Below are positions 26,348-35,698 of a stretch of DNA of 64,000 nt, one piece after another. A model generated the notes under the pieces. The model was not told where the DNA came from. It made no database searches and worked only from the letters and a program-made list of their open reading frames with translations. The stretch lies in assembly GCA_937892115.1 (NCBI GenBank), contig CALAUI010000020.1, positions 248,001 through 312,000 on the forward strand, in the 5' to 3' direction. Positions within the stretch are counted from its first letter, which is position 1. Every line of letters starts with the position of its first letter. The position numbers and the translations under genes were made by a program. Source of the stretch: an uncultured Clostridia bacterium. GTDB taxonomy: Bacteria; Bacillota; Clostridia; Oscillospirales; Acutalibacteraceae.

Positions 26348-28009
26348 TCAGAAGAGCCAGTATCTGTTGTTGCAGTCAACGATAAACTGGTAAATTTTTG
26401 CAAGTACGGTATTTACGATTCTGAATATTGAATCAAGCACGTCGGGTTTTTCGGCATCTGCTTCGCCCGTTCCGGCATAGCATCCTATATTCACGGTGTC
26501 GGTGATTTCGTTTCCGAATATATCTTTTCCGCTGAATCCGCCGATTTTTATTCCCTTACCGAGGAGCTTTGAGCTGTCTGCAAGGCGGAATGAATCGGGA
26601 TTTGTTATGTCTCTGCCCGCAAACCCCGGATTGGTTACGATGCTGTTTTCGGAGCAGGAGGGAATGCAGGTTCCCCAGAAGCAGTTATTTGTCATTTTGC
26701 CCGAGAAATCGTTATAGTATTTTTCGCCGGTATCGTTGTCAACGTATTTTCTTGACCATCTGAAGGAGGAGGTCATATTGCCTACGAAGATGTTATTTGC
26801 AATCAGACCGTCAACGACACCCTCAATGGCATATTCGGAGGGATTGATGATTGTATTATTATAGAATTTGAGACCGTATTCCCTGTTGATTTTTCCCGCC
26901 TGACCGAGACTGTTTCTTCCGATATTGTCGTTTACCGACAGACAGTACCTGATGCAGTTGTCGTGCTGACCCGTAAGTATGGGACAGTTGTTGACGAAGC
27001 GGACGTTATCGTGGGAATAGATATATTCGTAGGTGCATCTGTGGGTGAAGGAGTCAAAATCGCACGTCATACCGTCGGTAACGGTTTTCTGCCCTGCGAC
27101 CTCGCAGCATCTGAACGTACTGTTTACACTGCCCCAGAACCACATTGCCGCATTGCAGAATGAGGAGCCGTCATCGTTTATGCCGCTGTTCTGACAGCAG
27201 TTGATGCATCTGCAGTCCGTGATTATCGCACCGTCGCAGATACCTATGACCGCCGCCTCCGCATCCATATCGTGGAAGTAGCAGTTCTTTACGAGCAGTC
27301 CCTTGTTAAATACGGGGTCTACCTCTTCTGCGGTATTGCACCAGGGATTCTGGCTGTCATTCCAGGAGCCCCAGATACTGATTCCGTTACCGCAGTCATA
27401 CATTTCGCAGTCGGAAATCGTGAGGTCGTTGACCGCGTATCGGCTTTTTGCAGGCAGGGATTTAACCATAACGCACGCTCTTGCCTCGGTGGGTGAAATC
27501 AGACTATCCCTTGAATGTGCTTTTGTATTCTGAATATCATGCATGGTAAGACCGGTGAGAGTGATGTCGTTGCTCTGAGCAGTGCGGGTATCTATCCAGA
27601 TACCGCCGCCGTTGGCTGCAGTGATTTCCAGGTCGGAAACGGTAATGTATGAGCAGTCAATAAGCTGAAGCACGTCCGCTCTTTCGTTAGTTGTGAGTAT
27701 GGGCTTTGTGCCCTCACCGTAGGCGGAAATCTCAATCTGTGCATTTTCATTTCCCGAGCAGGAAAGCACAAGGCAGGTACAGTTATAGATTCCGTCCCTG
27801 CGGAACAGTATCTTATCACCCGCTTCAAGGGTAAGCTCTCTTACGGGCTCAACACTTGCGAAAGCGCTGTTTTCCGACAGACCGTCGTTTTCGTCGTTTC
27901 CCGATATGCCGTCAATATAGTAGGTTTTGCCTTCCTCGGCATACGAGCAGGTAAGCACACAGCCGAATACTATAGCTGCACACAGGATGACCGAAATAAT
28001 CTTTTTCAT
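26348..28009 (-). CDS. Secreted right-handed beta-helix protein
   Basis: The 553-residue product carries a signal peptide (MKKIISVILCAAIVFGCVLT, cleavage near SYAEE). A pectate-lyase-like entry domain (YYIDGISGNDENDGLSENSA) and many parallel beta-helix turns (ITVSDLEITAANGGGIWID, GISIWGSWNDSQNPW, YNNTIINPSEYAIEGV) follow. It ends FRIVNTVLAKIYQFIVDCNNR, a hydrophobic tail. GGCGGTG supports the start at 28009; an ATG at 28045 is less likely. Probably binds or cleaves polysaccharide at the cell surface. Confidence 0.8.
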   Translation of the reverse strand: MKKIISVILCAAIVFGCVLTCSYAEEGKTYYIDGISGNDENDGLSENSAFASVEPVRELTLEAGDKILFRRDGIYNCTCLVLSCSGNENAQIEISAYGEGTKPILTTNERADVLQLIDCSYITVSDLEITAANGGGIWIDTRTAQSNDITLTGLTMHDIQNTKAHSRDSLISPTEARACVMVKSLPAKSRYAVNDLTISDCEMYDCGNGISIWGSWNDSQNPWCNTAEEVDPVFNKGLLVKNCYFHDMDAEAAVIGICDGAIITDCRCINCCQNSGINDDGSSFCNAAMWFWGSVNSTFRCCEVAGQKTVTDGMTCDFDSFTHRCTYEYIYSHDNVRFVNNCPILTGQHDNCIRYCLSVNDNIGRNSLGQAGKINREYGLKFYNNTIINPSEYAIEGVVDGLIANNIFVGNMTSSFRWSRKYVDNDTGEKYYNDFSGKMTNNCFWGTCIPSCSENSIVTNPGFAGRDITNPDSFRLADSSKLLGKGIKIGGFSGKDIFGNEITDTVNIGCYAGTGEADAEKPDVLDSIFRIVNTVLAKIYQFIVDCNNRYWLF

Positions 28010-28143
28010 ATCCGCACCGCCTTTCAATATAAGGTATAATAACATTTACGGTAAATTATATCAATAGCCCCGGCACATTCTTCTTGACAAAAGGGGGATA
28101 ATCAAATATAGTAAACCCATCATAAGACTGTGAGGAAAACAGA

Positions 28144-28947
28144 TTGAAAAAGATAATCAGAGTAATAATGTTTGTAATGTCGGCGGCATGTTTCCTGCTG
28201 AATATCGGCCCCGTAGTCACAAACAGACAGATAAACGTCGGTATTATCTTCGGGTTGGGAGCATCTGCTCTTTTTTTCATATACGGTATTCTGTTTGATA
28301 GAATCAACGGGATGATTGGGGAAATACTGAAGGTAAAAGCGGGGAAAATTATTCTTTCGGTAATCGCGGTATGTATTGTCTGCGGTATAGCTGTGGGAGG
28401 ATTTGCCTTTGTAAACGTAGTAAAGCACGGCATTGAATCCGACGAAAGAACCGATTATATTATCGTGCTCGGATGTCAGGTCAGAGGCACTCAGCCGGGA
28501 ATATACCTGCGCGGCAGGATAAATAAGGCATACGAATATCTCACGGAAAATCCCGGCAGCAAGGCGATTCTTTCGGGAGGGCAGGGTGACGCGGAGGATA
28601 TATCCGAGGGTCAATGTATGTATAACTGCCTTACGGAAATGGGAATAGACGGCAGCCGCCTGATAATTGAGGATGAATCCGCCTCAACCATAGAGAATTT
28701 TGATAACTCAATCAGGAAGCTCAGGGAAAGCGGAATTGATATTAAGGGAATCACCATCGTAACCAACGATTTTCACGAATACCGTGCTTCTTCATTTGCA
28801 AAGAAAAACGGGCTTACCGCCTATTCGTTCCCCTCAAAGTCCCACTGGACGGGATATCTGCCGTTTGCGGTCAGAGAGGTTTTTGCGGTAATAGTGCAGG
28901 TATATCTTGACGTTGCATTCACCAGAGCATCCTTGAGGGGCGCTTGA
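28144..28947 (+). CDS. YdcF/SanA-like (DUF218) membrane protein
   Basis: The 267-residue protein has three N-terminal membrane segments within about the first 100 residues. A DUF218 domain follows, with TDYIIVLGCQVRGTQPG, SGGQGDAEDISEG and VTNDFHEYRA. Members are linked to cell-envelope integrity; the activity is not established. The start is TTG at 28144 with GTGAGG upstream. The final codons (GGCGCTTGA) lie inside the left edge of the palindromic repeat, so the C-terminus may have been rewritten by its insertion. Confidence 0.8.
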   Translation: MKKIIRVIMFVMSAACFLLNIGPVVTNRQINVGIIFGLGASALFFIYGILFDRINGMIGEILKVKAGKIILSVIAVCIVCGIAVGGFAFVNVVKHGIESDERTDYIIVLGCQVRGTQPGIYLRGRINKAYEYLTENPGSKAILSGGQGDAEDISEGQCMYNCLTEMGIDGSRLIIEDESASTIENFDNSIRKLRESGIDIKGITIVTNDFHEYRASSFAKKNGLTAYSFPSKSHWTGYLPFAVREVFAVIVQVYLDVAFTRASLRGA

Positions 28948-29331
28948 ATCTTTCGGCGAAGAACATACCAAACTAAATAATGTAAGCATCAAGGCAAGCA
29001 CTTCCATAACGGTAAGTGCTTGCTTCTTTGTAAAAATTAAAATGTTTGGTATTAAGCCGTTTTCCTCGTTCCCCGTACAAAAGTACTGTGTTCACTCGGA
29101 GAAATGGCTTTCTTCAACCGAAATCTTCTGCGCGTACCGCTTGATTATTTTAGCGAAAATCAGTCAAAACAGAATATAGAAATTGACGAATGGCACTTAT
29201 CTTCGGTTAAGTGCCTTCTTCTGTTCAAATATAAAGATGTTTTGACTTAAGCGATTTTTTGCCTCCGCCGTATCACGATACTGTCTTACGGCAAAGAAAT
29301 CGCTTTTTTCATCCAAACTAATCTGCGCTTT
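28942..29331 (+). repeat. Palindrome-array repeat element, copy 2
   Basis: A 390-bp unit bounded by two identical copies of a motif beginning GCTTGAATCTTTCGGCGAAG (28942 and 29332). Its core 28961-29267 matches copy 1 at 8060-8367. The first variable hairpin is here a perfect 10-bp stem, GCAAGCACTT/AAGTGCTTGC, replacing the unrelated stem in copy 1. The inner loop is GTACAAAAGTAC, and one arm change turns a C:G pair into a T opposite G. The end holds AAGCGATTT...AAATCGCTT. Confidence 0.8.
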
Positions 29332-29423
29332 GCTTGAATCTTTCGGCGAAGAACATACCAAACTGAATAATGTAAGTTATGATGTGGGCGTTTATCTAAT
29401 GGTAGATGTCTGCTTCTTTATTG
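29332..29423 (+). repeat. Palindrome-array repeat, partial third unit
   Basis: It repeats the boundary motif and the ATACCAAACTGAATAATG block, then a third, different hairpin around ATCTAATGGTAGAT. It breaks off before GTTTGGTAT, directly upstream of the sigma-factor gene. The rest of the gap to 29548 holds the presumed sigma promoter. Confidence 0.7.
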
Positions 29424-29548
29424 TTTACCGATTGTTTACAGACCCGTTTGTTAATCTGTGGTAATATATTTCCGTAATATGTAACCTTTTTCCGGAAAAT
29501 CCGCTTGGTATGGTGAAGGCCTTTACGAAGCTGAAAGGAGGCAGTGCC

Positions 29549-30109
29549 TTGGAAGATGAAAATATAGTAGAAATGTATCTTGCCCGCAATGAGGACGCAA
29601 TCAGACAGACCGCTTCAAAATACGGCAGCCGTCTTCGCCGCATTTCATACGGCATAACGGAGGATAACGGTACGAGCGAGGAATGTGAAAACGACACTTA
29701 TCTTACCGCCTGGAATCTGATTCCCCCCAATGAGCCGAGGAATTATCTGTTTGCGTTTCTTGCAGGTATAATCCGTCACATTTCCATTGACAGATGCCGT
29801 GAAAAATCGGCTCTGAAAAGAGGCGGATATGTGTCGGAGCTTTCAGGGGAGCTTCTGACTTGCCTTCCCTCATCCGAAAGGGTTGAGCAGAGTCTCGACG
29901 AAAAGGAACTCGGAAAGGCAATCAGCAGATTTTTGCATACACAGTCAAAAGAGAAAAGAATAATGTTTATGCGCAGATATTTCTATATGGATTCCGTCTC
30001 CGAAATAGCAAAGAAAATGTCATTCGGAGAAAGCAAGGTCAAGACAACTCTTTTCCGTATGAGAAACGACCTGCGTGAATACCTTATATCGGAGGGCTAC
30101 GTATTATGA
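29549..30109 (+). CDS. ECF-type RNA polymerase sigma factor
   Basis: The 186-residue protein has the sigma-70 region 2 core (ARNEDAIRQTASKYGSRLRRI, then DTYLTAWN and AFLAGIIRHISIDRCRE). Region 4 shows MRRYFYMDSVSEIAKKMSFGESKVKTTLFRMRNDL. I chose the TTG at 29549 because AAAGGAGG sits eight bases upstream. The following gene, a membrane protein overlapping by four bases, fits an anti-sigma factor. The regulon is unknown. Confidence 0.9.
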   Translation: MEDENIVEMYLARNEDAIRQTASKYGSRLRRISYGITEDNGTSEECENDTYLTAWNLIPPNEPRNYLFAFLAGIIRHISIDRCREKSALKRGGYVSELSGELLTCLPSSERVEQSLDEKELGKAISRFLHTQSKEKRIMFMRRYFYMDSVSEIAKKMSFGESKVKTTLFRMRNDLREYLISEGYVL

Positions 30110-31095
30110 ATAAAAATGATATACTTGACAGCATCGGTTACGTTGATGCTGACCTTATATGTGAAGCGGAGGATAATTCTCCCGTAAGAAAAAGAAAGAA
30201 CGCAGTCAGATGGATTTCCGCTGCCGCCTGCCTTTGTATCGCTGTTGCCGCGGCAATCGTTCTGGGCTCGCGGGGTGATGTATTCACCTTAAAGAAATCT
30301 GCCGCAAACGAGGAAGCGAAAGCCGACGGAATAACGGCGATTGAAGATAATCTTACGGATGTGACAAATCCCGATCTGCTTGTTACGGAATCCGACATTT
30401 CTCCCGAAAAAGAGGAAGACGGTGCAGAGCAAAACGGAGCTGTCGTTTTTCCCTCGGACGTATCACCTGCAAATAGAGCGCCGGACGTCAAATCCTCAGA
30501 TAAAGCGGTGACCGGAACGCAGGCACAAGCTTCAGATAAAAGTGCCGACGGCGGAGCTTACAGTTACGGTGGTGTCTTTGTTCCCGCTGTTCCGAAAAGC
30601 AAAATCAAGGTAAACGGAGAGAAGCTGACTAACGCAGAGGGAGCGAAATATCTGGAGGAAAACAAAGGAAGTCTGGTATCATCTCTTTCGTCAAGCGGAG
30701 TAACCGCAGACAATGTCAGAATATGCGACAGCGGCTACGGCCATATTTCCTATGACGGCTCAACGCTTGATTATCTGAATTACAATCAGAATTTCAGAGA
30801 TTACATTGTCTATAACGGAAATGACATTATAGCCATCGTCACGCTCTGGAAGGAAAACGGAAAAATCTATTCATCTCCCGCTTTCGGTGCGCCGTGGTTT
30901 AAGGATTATGCTTCCTTCCTTCGTGCGCATAAGGGTCAGAGCTTACTTTACGTCTATGCGGGATATGTGGAAATAATCATTACTCCTGACGGAAAAGCAT
31001 ATAATCCTCAGGGACTTGACGTTTCCGTTTATCTTGAGGGTATTGACAATCCCTACAATTACTTTTATAGTGAAGGTGCAGTTTATACTCCGTGA
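30106..31095 (+). CDS. Membrane protein, probable anti-sigma factor
   Basis: The 329-residue protein has a short cytoplasmic head (MNKNDILDSIGYVDADLI), one membrane helix at about residues 33-52, and a large extracellular part. A Ser/Thr/Asp-rich linker is followed by a globular domain from about residue 165. The layout, plus ATGA overlap with the sigma gene, suggests it binds the sigma factor and senses an envelope signal. I see no zinc-binding ZAS motif. Confidence 0.7.
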   Translation: MNKNDILDSIGYVDADLICEAEDNSPVRKRKNAVRWISAAACLCIAVAAAIVLGSRGDVFTLKKSAANEEAKADGITAIEDNLTDVTNPDLLVTESDISPEKEEDGAEQNGAVVFPSDVSPANRAPDVKSSDKAVTGTQAQASDKSADGGAYSYGGVFVPAVPKSKIKVNGEKLTNAEGAKYLEENKGSLVSSLSSSGVTADNVRICDSGYGHISYDGSTLDYLNYNQNFRDYIVYNGNDIIAIVTLWKENGKIYSSPAFGAPWFKDYASFLRAHKGQSLLYVYAGYVEIIITPDGKAYNPQGLDVSVYLEGIDNPYNYFYSEGAVYTP

Positions 31096-31104
31096 GGTGA
31101 CAGT

Positions 31105-32028
31105 ATGAAAAAATACATCATAGCGGCGGTAATCGCAGTTGTTCTGCTCGTTCTGTTTCTTCCCGTTCCCAAGGATACGTATGATGACGGAGGAACAAGG
31201 GAATTTCAGGCGCTCACCTACAAAATCGTCAAATGGAACAGATTATATGAGGGCGATTTATGCTACAATTCAACCCGTTTTTATTTCGGAAAAGATGCCC
31301 GTAAGAGCATAGAACAGCTCTGGTGGAAGATAAACCCCGACGATATGCCCATTGACGGACCGGGCGGAGTAAACCCCGAGGGCAGCGAATATACCGATGT
31401 CAGCGTGCTTCGTATTGAGGATGACTCCTATCAGGTTGAATATACCGCGGATGCGGATTGGGGCTCGTATACTCAGAGAGCCGTAATTCTACGCAGTGAG
31501 GATGACCCGGAAATCAACGTCGGCGATACCGTCAGGGTATTTCATGACGGACGGATGCTTGAAACCGATCCCGTACAGTTTGCCGATATAAGCAATATTT
31601 ACGTGATTGATACTTTTGATAAGTGGGGCGTTTCCCTGTCGTTTGTCGGTGACTGCACGGGCGGAAAGATTACCGTTACTCAGTCAACGGAAAAAGAAAT
31701 TCCCGACGGTGAGCTTACCACGGGAAAACCGTTTTATCTTCAGGCATACTGTGAAGGCAGATGGATGTCATATCAGGACTATATGCAGTATCTCGGATAT
31801 GATTATTTACAGCCCGAATTTTTCTTCACAATGGAGGGAATCGGAATCCCCCTTGACGGCAGTATTGAGCTTGACGTGAATTTTGACGGTACATACGGCA
31901 AGCTTGTTCCGGGCACGTACCGTCTCACAAAGGATATCAGCATCACGGCGACAGACGGTGACCACAGCAAAGACGAAACCAGAACGTACTATGTAGATTT
32001 TGATATAGTTCAGAAAGAGTGTAAATGA
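31105..32028 (+). CDS. Exported/anchored protein with Ig-like domain
   Basis: The 307-residue protein has an N-terminal membrane segment (MKKYIIAAVIAVVLLVLFLP) and a soluble extracellular part. The last 120 residues (GVSLSFVGDCTGGKITVTQ... to the RTYYVDFDIV end, with LVPGTYRLTKDI) resemble the bacterial Ig-like domain found in some Firmicutes membrane proteins. It follows the anti-sigma gene by 10 bases, so may belong to the same stress response. Function unknown. Confidence 0.65.
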   Translation: MKKYIIAAVIAVVLLVLFLPVPKDTYDDGGTREFQALTYKIVKWNRLYEGDLCYNSTRFYFGKDARKSIEQLWWKINPDDMPIDGPGGVNPEGSEYTDVSVLRIEDDSYQVEYTADADWGSYTQRAVILRSEDDPEINVGDTVRVFHDGRMLETDPVQFADISNIYVIDTFDKWGVSLSFVGDCTGGKITVTQSTEKEIPDGELTTGKPFYLQAYCEGRWMSYQDYMQYLGYDYLQPEFFFTMEGIGIPLDGSIELDVNFDGTYGKLVPGTYRLTKDISITATDGDHSKDETRTYYVDFDIVQKECK

Positions 32029-32522
32029 TGAGTAACTTAGTTTTGATCGGTATGCCCGGCTGCGGCAAAAGCACCTGCGGTGTACTTGCGGCGAAATCCC
32101 TGTGTATGAGCTTTGTTGATACGGATTTGCTCATTCAGCAGGCCGAGGGGATGACCTTACAGAGTATTATTGACGGTAAAGGCCTTGATTATTTTGAGGA
32201 ATGCGAGGAAAAGTGTCTTTCCTCCCTTAACCTTAATAATTCCGTTGTTTCAACCGGCGGAAGTGCGGTTTATTATGACAGCTCCATGAATCATCTGAAG
32301 GAAGACGGAAAGGTGATTTATCTTAAAATCAGTTTTGACGAAATGATGAGCCGCATAAAGAATATCACCTCAAGAGGAATCGCTCTGGGCGAAGGAGAAA
32401 CCCTTGAGCAGATGTTTGAAAGACGGGAAAAGCTGTATGAAAAATACGCAGACGTCGTCATTGACTGCGATAACAGCACCGTAGAGCAGACCGTTCAGCA
32501 GATTTGCTCCATTGTAAAATAA
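32025..32522 (+). CDS. aroK: Shikimate kinase
   Basis: It phosphorylates shikimate with ATP in aromatic amino-acid synthesis. The 165-residue P-loop kinase has LIGMPGCGKST (Walker A), FVDTDLLIQ, the FEECEEKCL stretch, and STGGSAV. ITSRG sits in the lid region. The start overlaps the previous stop (ATGATG), so it is translated as the last gene of the sigma-factor operon, an unusual place; the rest of the shikimate pathway is absent here. A terminator follows. Confidence 0.9.
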   Translation: MMSNLVLIGMPGCGKSTCGVLAAKSLCMSFVDTDLLIQQAEGMTLQSIIDGKGLDYFEECEEKCLSSLNLNNSVVSTGGSAVYYDSSMNHLKEDGKVIYLKISFDEMMSRIKNITSRGIALGEGETLEQMFERREKLYEKYADVVIDCDNSTVEQTVQQICSIVK

Positions 32523-32526
32523 GCAG

Positions 32527-32556
32527 AAATCCCACGGATTTTTCCGTGGGATTTTC
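32527..32556. terminator. Bidirectional intrinsic terminator
   Basis: AATCCCACGG/CCGTGGGATT stem plus T run, between the convergent aroK and 5'-nucleotidase genes. Confidence 0.85.
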
Positions 32557-32558
32557 TT

Positions 32559-34187
32559 TTACTTTATTGTAATTCTTCCTTCAACCGAGCTGTATCGCGA
32601 ATCTATTCTGCCTTCGGGGAAGGATGTGATGTAGTTCATAAGCACTTCGTTATCAAGCACGCCCTCGGCTGAAACTATCTTTGCGCCGGCAAAGGATGTG
32701 TGACCGTCGCCGTTATTCAAGAGCAGATATTCACTGCCCGCGACCGTGTAGGTTTTATTCATATCAATGGGAACGTATTCACCGTTTTCAAGTACGGTTA
32801 TATTCTTTACCCTTCTCTCGCCCTCAAAGCCCGCACACATATTCTGACTGTCAATCTTTGCGGGAGAGGGAACGGAGGTGTCAACGGTGTATCTGAGTCC
32901 CGAAGTCTGCAGGAATCCGCCGTTTTCACCCTTAGTGTATACGCTTTCCGTCAGTCTGGAGCCCCATTCGAGGGCATCTGCAATCTGACGGCCGGTTGCC
33001 TCTACGGTACACATCGTATTGTTGAAGGGATGAACGTTGATTATATCGCCTTTTGTTATGTCGCCTTCGCTGATTGACTCGCGGATGCCGCCGCCGTTGC
33101 ACAGGCCTATATCGGCACCGAGCACCGTTCTGTATGCATCGGCACAGAGATTTCCTATGGCGGTCTCACGGTTTCGGGTCATTCTGATTCCGTTTTCATC
33201 CGTGATTGAAAGATCAAATCCGCAGGAGCCGACGACCTTAAGAAGCTCTTTGCCGTATTTATCCTTGATTGAGTTTATGAACGAAACGGTGTCCTCATCT
33301 TTTTTATCGTAATCGGAAATGAGGGATGCGGTGATTTCGCCGTCTGCTCCGATAATGAGCTGACCGACGTTTGCCAGCTTCGTGCCCGTTGACGTGAGTA
33401 TAACGTCCTCGCCCTTGCTGTTTTTGACCGTTTCGCTCTCAATGACATGATGAGTATGACCGTCAAGCACCGCATCTATTCCCCGTGTATTTTCAATAAG
33501 ATCTACCGAGGAGCAGGGGGAATATTCTTCACTCTCGCCCAGATGACTGAGTACCACCACGTAATCCGCGCCGTGAAGCCGTGCCTTTACCGCGTTCTTC
33601 TGCACGGTATCAAAGAGATTTTCGCTGAAATTATAGATATAGTTTCCGTTTTCGTCCTGAAAATGTTTGGGCGTGGACGTTACTGTGCTTGTCGGAGTGG
33701 ATACTCCGATAAAGCCGACCTGAACGTCGCCGTAGTCAACCACCTTGTAATCCGCAAGGTCGGAAAGCAGATTTTCACCCGTTCCCGAGTAGGTTATATT
33801 ACATCCGAGGAAGTTAAAATCCGCCATGCCGATGAGCTTGTTCAGCTGCGGCATACCGTAGTCAAATTCGTGATTGCCGGGTATCGCCATATCGTAGCCG
33901 ACCTCGTTCATGATATCAACTATGTATTCTCCCGATGAAACCGAAGCAACGGTACCGCCCTGAGCAAAATCTCCGCAGTCAACGAGTGTGACGTTTTTGT
34001 ATTTTTTGCTTATTTCCTTTTTGTATGCCGCAAGACCCGCGTAGCCGATATTGTCCTCAACTCCGCAATGAACGTCATTGGTGTAGAGAATCACCACGTC
34101 ACTGCGCCCGAAAAGTCCCTGAAGACCCGAAAATACGGATGTGATGAAAAGAATTACAGAGGTTAATAAAGATATGATTCCTGCCAT
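32559..34187 (-). CDS. Exported 5'-nucleotidase/UshA-like metallophosphatase
   Basis: The 542-residue protein has an N-terminal membrane/signal segment (MAGIISLLTSVILFITSVFS). The calcineurin-like domain follows: VILYTNDVHCGVED, LVDCGDFAQG, IPGNHEFDYG, VVLSHLGE, and LDGHTHHVIE. The C-terminal 5'-nucleotidase substrate domain has NLCADAYR, GLCNGGGIRESI and YLLLNNGDGHTSF. It probably releases nucleosides from extracellular nucleotides. No LPxTG anchor is seen. ACCATGG start preceded by AGGAGACG. The gene is monocistronic. Confidence 0.9.
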   Translation of the reverse strand: MAGIISLLTSVILFITSVFSGLQGLFGRSDVVILYTNDVHCGVEDNIGYAGLAAYKKEISKKYKNVTLVDCGDFAQGGTVASVSSGEYIVDIMNEVGYDMAIPGNHEFDYGMPQLNKLIGMADFNFLGCNITYSGTGENLLSDLADYKVVDYGDVQVGFIGVSTPTSTVTSTPKHFQDENGNYIYNFSENLFDTVQKNAVKARLHGADYVVVLSHLGESEEYSPCSSVDLIENTRGIDAVLDGHTHHVIESETVKNSKGEDVILTSTGTKLANVGQLIIGADGEITASLISDYDKKDEDTVSFINSIKDKYGKELLKVVGSCGFDLSITDENGIRMTRNRETAIGNLCADAYRTVLGADIGLCNGGGIRESISEGDITKGDIINVHPFNNTMCTVEATGRQIADALEWGSRLTESVYTKGENGGFLQTSGLRYTVDTSVPSPAKIDSQNMCAGFEGERRVKNITVLENGEYVPIDMNKTYTVAGSEYLLLNNGDGHTSFAGAKIVSAEGVLDNEVLMNYITSFPEGRIDSRYSSVEGRITIK

Positions 34188-34442
34188 GGTACGTCTCCTT
34201 TCGCCGCTTTGAAAAACATTATATTAGATTGGTTATTGTTTGTAAATATCACGGCGGAAAATAAGAGAGAAAAATCGGGAAAAATCCCGGTTTGGATAGA
34301 TTTAACAAAAAGATTTCTTCCTTTTTAGGCAATCTGCAATCATGAAAAATCGCCGCTTTTACGGGCTTCGGTTTTTTTGAAAAATATCAAAAATTTTTTA
34401 TCAAAGCGTATAAAACTCCCTAATTATTACGGATAAAAATTG

Positions 34443-34471
34443 TTGAAATGATAAAAATTGTATGATACTAT
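34443..34471 (+). promoter_or_regulatory. Sigma-A-type promoter of the pnt operon
   Basis: TTGAAA, a 17-base spacer, then TACTAT, about 50 bases upstream of the pntAA start. The rest of the 34188-34519 gap is AT-rich, with a small CGGG/CCCG hairpin near 34277 and no gene. Confidence 0.6.
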
Positions 34472-34519
34472 AAAAATAACAAAATTATTCGCTATAAGCG
34501 AAAAACAGGAGGAAATATT

Positions 34520-35677
34520 ATGATTATCGGTATCCCCAAAGAAATAATGCACGAGGAAGATCGTGTATCCGCAACTCCCGAAACCGTCAAGAAGTATGTT
34601 GAGCTCGGCGTTAAGGTTATTGTTGAAGCCGGTGCCGGTGTCGGATCATACTGTGCAGACGAAGATTACGTTGCAGCAGGCGCTGAAATCATCGCCGACG
34701 TTGCAGATCTCTACGCTCAGGCAGATCTTATCCTCAAGGTAAAAGAGCCCCTTTTCAACGAAAAGAAAGGCCTTCATGAAATCGAAATGATGCATGCAGG
34801 TCAGTACCTCATTACATTCATCCATCCCGCATCACCCGTTAACCATCAGATGGTTAAGGATATGGCTGCCAAGGGAATCATCTCCCTTACACTTGATGCT
34901 ATTCCCCGTATCTCCAGAGCACAGGCAATGGACGCTCTTACCTCAATGAGCACCGTTGCAGGTTACAAGGGCATGATCATGGCTGCCGACAGACTTCCCT
35001 GGTTCATCCCCATGACCTCATGTGCAGTAGGCGTTATGAAGCCCGCTAACGCACTCGTTATCGGTGCAGGCGTTGCCGGTATGCAGGCACTTGCTACCGC
35101 AAAGAGACTCGGTGCAGTTATCCACGCTGCTGATATCCGTCCCATGGGTTCAGAGAATGCAAGAAGTCTCGGCGCAAAGGAAGTTGACCTCGGTGTTCCC
35201 GCAGAGCTTGCAGTAGCTCCCGGCGGATATGCTCTTCGTCTTCCCGACGAGTGGCAGAAGAAGGAGCAGGAAGCTCTTGCAAAGGTTCTTCCCGAAATGG
35301 ATATCGTATTCTGCTCAGCTCTTATTCCCGGTAAGCTTGCTCCCATCTGCATTACCGAAGAGATGGTTAAGTCCATGAAGCCCGGCTCAGTTATCGTTGA
35401 TATCGCCATTGACCAGGGCGGTAACTGCGAAATCACTCCCAAGGGCTCAATCGAAGTTAAGCACGGTGTTACAATCATCGGCACAAAGAACATCCCCGGT
35501 ATCCTTCCCACAAGCTCAACCTGGATGTTTGCAAAGAATATGTATAACCTCGTAAACTTCATCGTTAAGAACGGTGAAATCGCTCTTGACTTTGATGATG
35601 AAATCATTAAGTCCGCACTTACCACTATTGACGGCAAGATCGTTCACGCAGGCGCTCTTGAAGCAATGGGTATGTAA
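34520..35677 (+). CDS. pntAA: NAD(P) transhydrogenase alpha-1 subunit (NAD-binding)
   Basis: It is the soluble NAD(H)-binding subunit (domain I) of the proton-translocating transhydrogenase, which couples NADH/NADP hydride transfer to proton movement. The 385-residue protein has IIGIPKEIMHEEDRVSATP, the nucleotide fold ALVIGAGVAGMQALATAKRLG, and a mobile-loop-like PGGYALRLPDEWQKKEQ region. It is the split form: the membrane part is on pntAB. A strong AGGAGG precedes the ATG. Alanine dehydrogenase is the nearest homologue, but gene order settles the call. Confidence 0.94.
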   Translation: MIIGIPKEIMHEEDRVSATPETVKKYVELGVKVIVEAGAGVGSYCADEDYVAAGAEIIADVADLYAQADLILKVKEPLFNEKKGLHEIEMMHAGQYLITFIHPASPVNHQMVKDMAAKGIISLTLDAIPRISRAQAMDALTSMSTVAGYKGMIMAADRLPWFIPMTSCAVGVMKPANALVIGAGVAGMQALATAKRLGAVIHAADIRPMGSENARSLGAKEVDLGVPAELAVAPGGYALRLPDEWQKKEQEALAKVLPEMDIVFCSALIPGKLAPICITEEMVKSMKPGSVIVDIAIDQGGNCEITPKGSIEVKHGVTIIGTKNIPGILPTSSTWMFAKNMYNLVNFIVKNGEIALDFDDEIIKSALTTIDGKIVHAGALEAMGM

Positions 35678-35698
35678 TTCCCCATAAAAATCAATCAG

